From Streptomyces sp. NBC_01276 (GTDB lineage: Bacteria; Actinomycetota; Actinomycetes; Streptomycetales; Streptomycetaceae), in assembly GCF_041435355.1 (NCBI RefSeq), contig NZ_CP108442.1, positions 6,632,501-6,696,500 on the forward strand: a stretch of 64,000 nucleotides of DNA. Reading direction: 5' to 3'. Positions 63,631-64,000 of this stretch are shown here, in pieces; the first letter of the stretch is position 1; each line of letters opens with the position of its first letter. The position numbers were made by a program, and so were the translations under genes. The notes under the pieces were generated by a model. The model did not search any database. It saw only the letters and a program-made list of their open reading frames with translations, and was not told the origin of the DNA.

Positions 63631-64000
63631 CCGAGGAGACGCGCTTCGTCTACGACGCGACGAAGGCAGTGGACCCGCTCGGCGACCTGGAGGAGGAAGC
63701 CGAGAAGCAGGCCAAGCACAACCGTGCCAAAGTCGGCTCGGCCCGTCCCTCCTCCCTCCTCTACACCTACGGCCCCGGTTCGATCATGGACCTGCCGCAG
63801 TTCACGGTCATGCCCACCGGCCTGGACGACTGGGAGCAGATCTGGCGCCGACGTGACTCCCTGCCGCCGACGATCCACGCCCCGCGGCTGCGGGACGCCG
63901 TCCGGAAGATGCTGCGCTCGCCCGACGTACAGCTGCACCCCCACCCCTGGCAGCCCAAGAAGAACAGCCGCTCCACCGAAGGCAACGACCTCGGTGTGCC
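63627..64000 (+). CDS. drmB: DISARM protein DrmB, N-terminal part (cut by window)
   Basis: About 124 residues are visible. After a charged lead, 'RPSSLLYTYGPGSIMDLPQF' is the characteristic N-terminal motif of DrmB, followed by 'TVMPTGLDDWE'. Full DrmB proteins carry a C-terminal DUF1998 domain, which must lie outside the window. It starts at ATG 63627 inside the drmA stop. DrmC (phospholipase D-like) would be expected next. Confidence 0.9.
   Translation, partial: MTEETRFVYDATKAVDPLGDLEEEAEKQAKHNRAKVGSARPSSLLYTYGPGSIMDLPQFTVMPTGLDDWEQIWRRRDSLPPTIHAPRLRDAVRKMLRSPDVQLHPHPWQPKKNSRSTEGNDLGV

Noticed and set aside
1..64000. CRISPR array
   Set aside because: No regularly spaced direct repeats were seen; the only defence system found is DISARM.

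Overview
The window reads as high-GC actinomycete chromosome, most likely Streptomyces or a close relative. The signs are strong G/C bias at third codon positions, many GTG starts, chains of ATGA/GTGA stop-start overlaps, Streptomyces-type regulators, and a T-box leader in front of an isoleucyl-tRNA synthetase gene.

Layout. (1) 1-2350: truncated HAD hydrolase, GNAT acetyltransferase, decayed IS5-type transposase and Nudix hydrolase, typical of a worn genomic-island edge. (2) 2354-12121: a dehydrogenase and a TPR-type regulator on the minus strand, divergent from a tightly coupled plus-strand operon. That operon encodes one or two small peptides, an ATPase-fold protein, an arylsulfotransferase-like beta-propeller, a GT2 glycosyltransferase, a Cys-rich methyltransferase, two radical SAM enzymes and a creatininase-family amidohydrolase. 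I cannot match this set to a named pathway; its logic recalls mycofactocin. (3) 12145-16164: small accessory genes (P-loop kinase, TrmO-like, Nudix), a second HAD remnant, and two divergent helix-turn-helix regulators.

(4) 16664-43637: a nonribosomal peptide gene cluster. Seven genes from a fused glutamate mutase to a JmjC-type oxygenase overlap end to start, so they are probably one translationally coupled operon. A phosphopantetheinyl transferase follows after a strong hairpin. The two NRPSs read FAAL-ACP-C-A-PCP-Cy-A(Cys)-PCP-E and C-A-PCP-LLM-C-A-PCP-Cy-A(Cys)-PCP-Ox-R. I predict an N-acyl peptide with a D-configured thiazoline, an oxidised residue and a C-terminal thiazole released reductively as aldehyde or alcohol. 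Glutamate mutase would supply 3-methylaspartate.

(5) 43590-47331: a eukaryote-like IleRS facing the NRPS cluster, its Ile-specific T-box, and a divergent tRNA-Ile(GAT). This could be a housekeeping locus or a self-resistance cassette. (6) 47350-52600: acetyltransferases, methyltransferases, gene remnants and a tandem duplication involving a methyltransferase and a kinase tail. (7) 52602-64000: a class 1 DISARM anti-phage operon (drmD-drmMI-drmA-drmB), with drmB cut by the window edge.

Substrate calls for the adenylation domains, and all links between genes and products, are inferences from motifs and neighbourhood.
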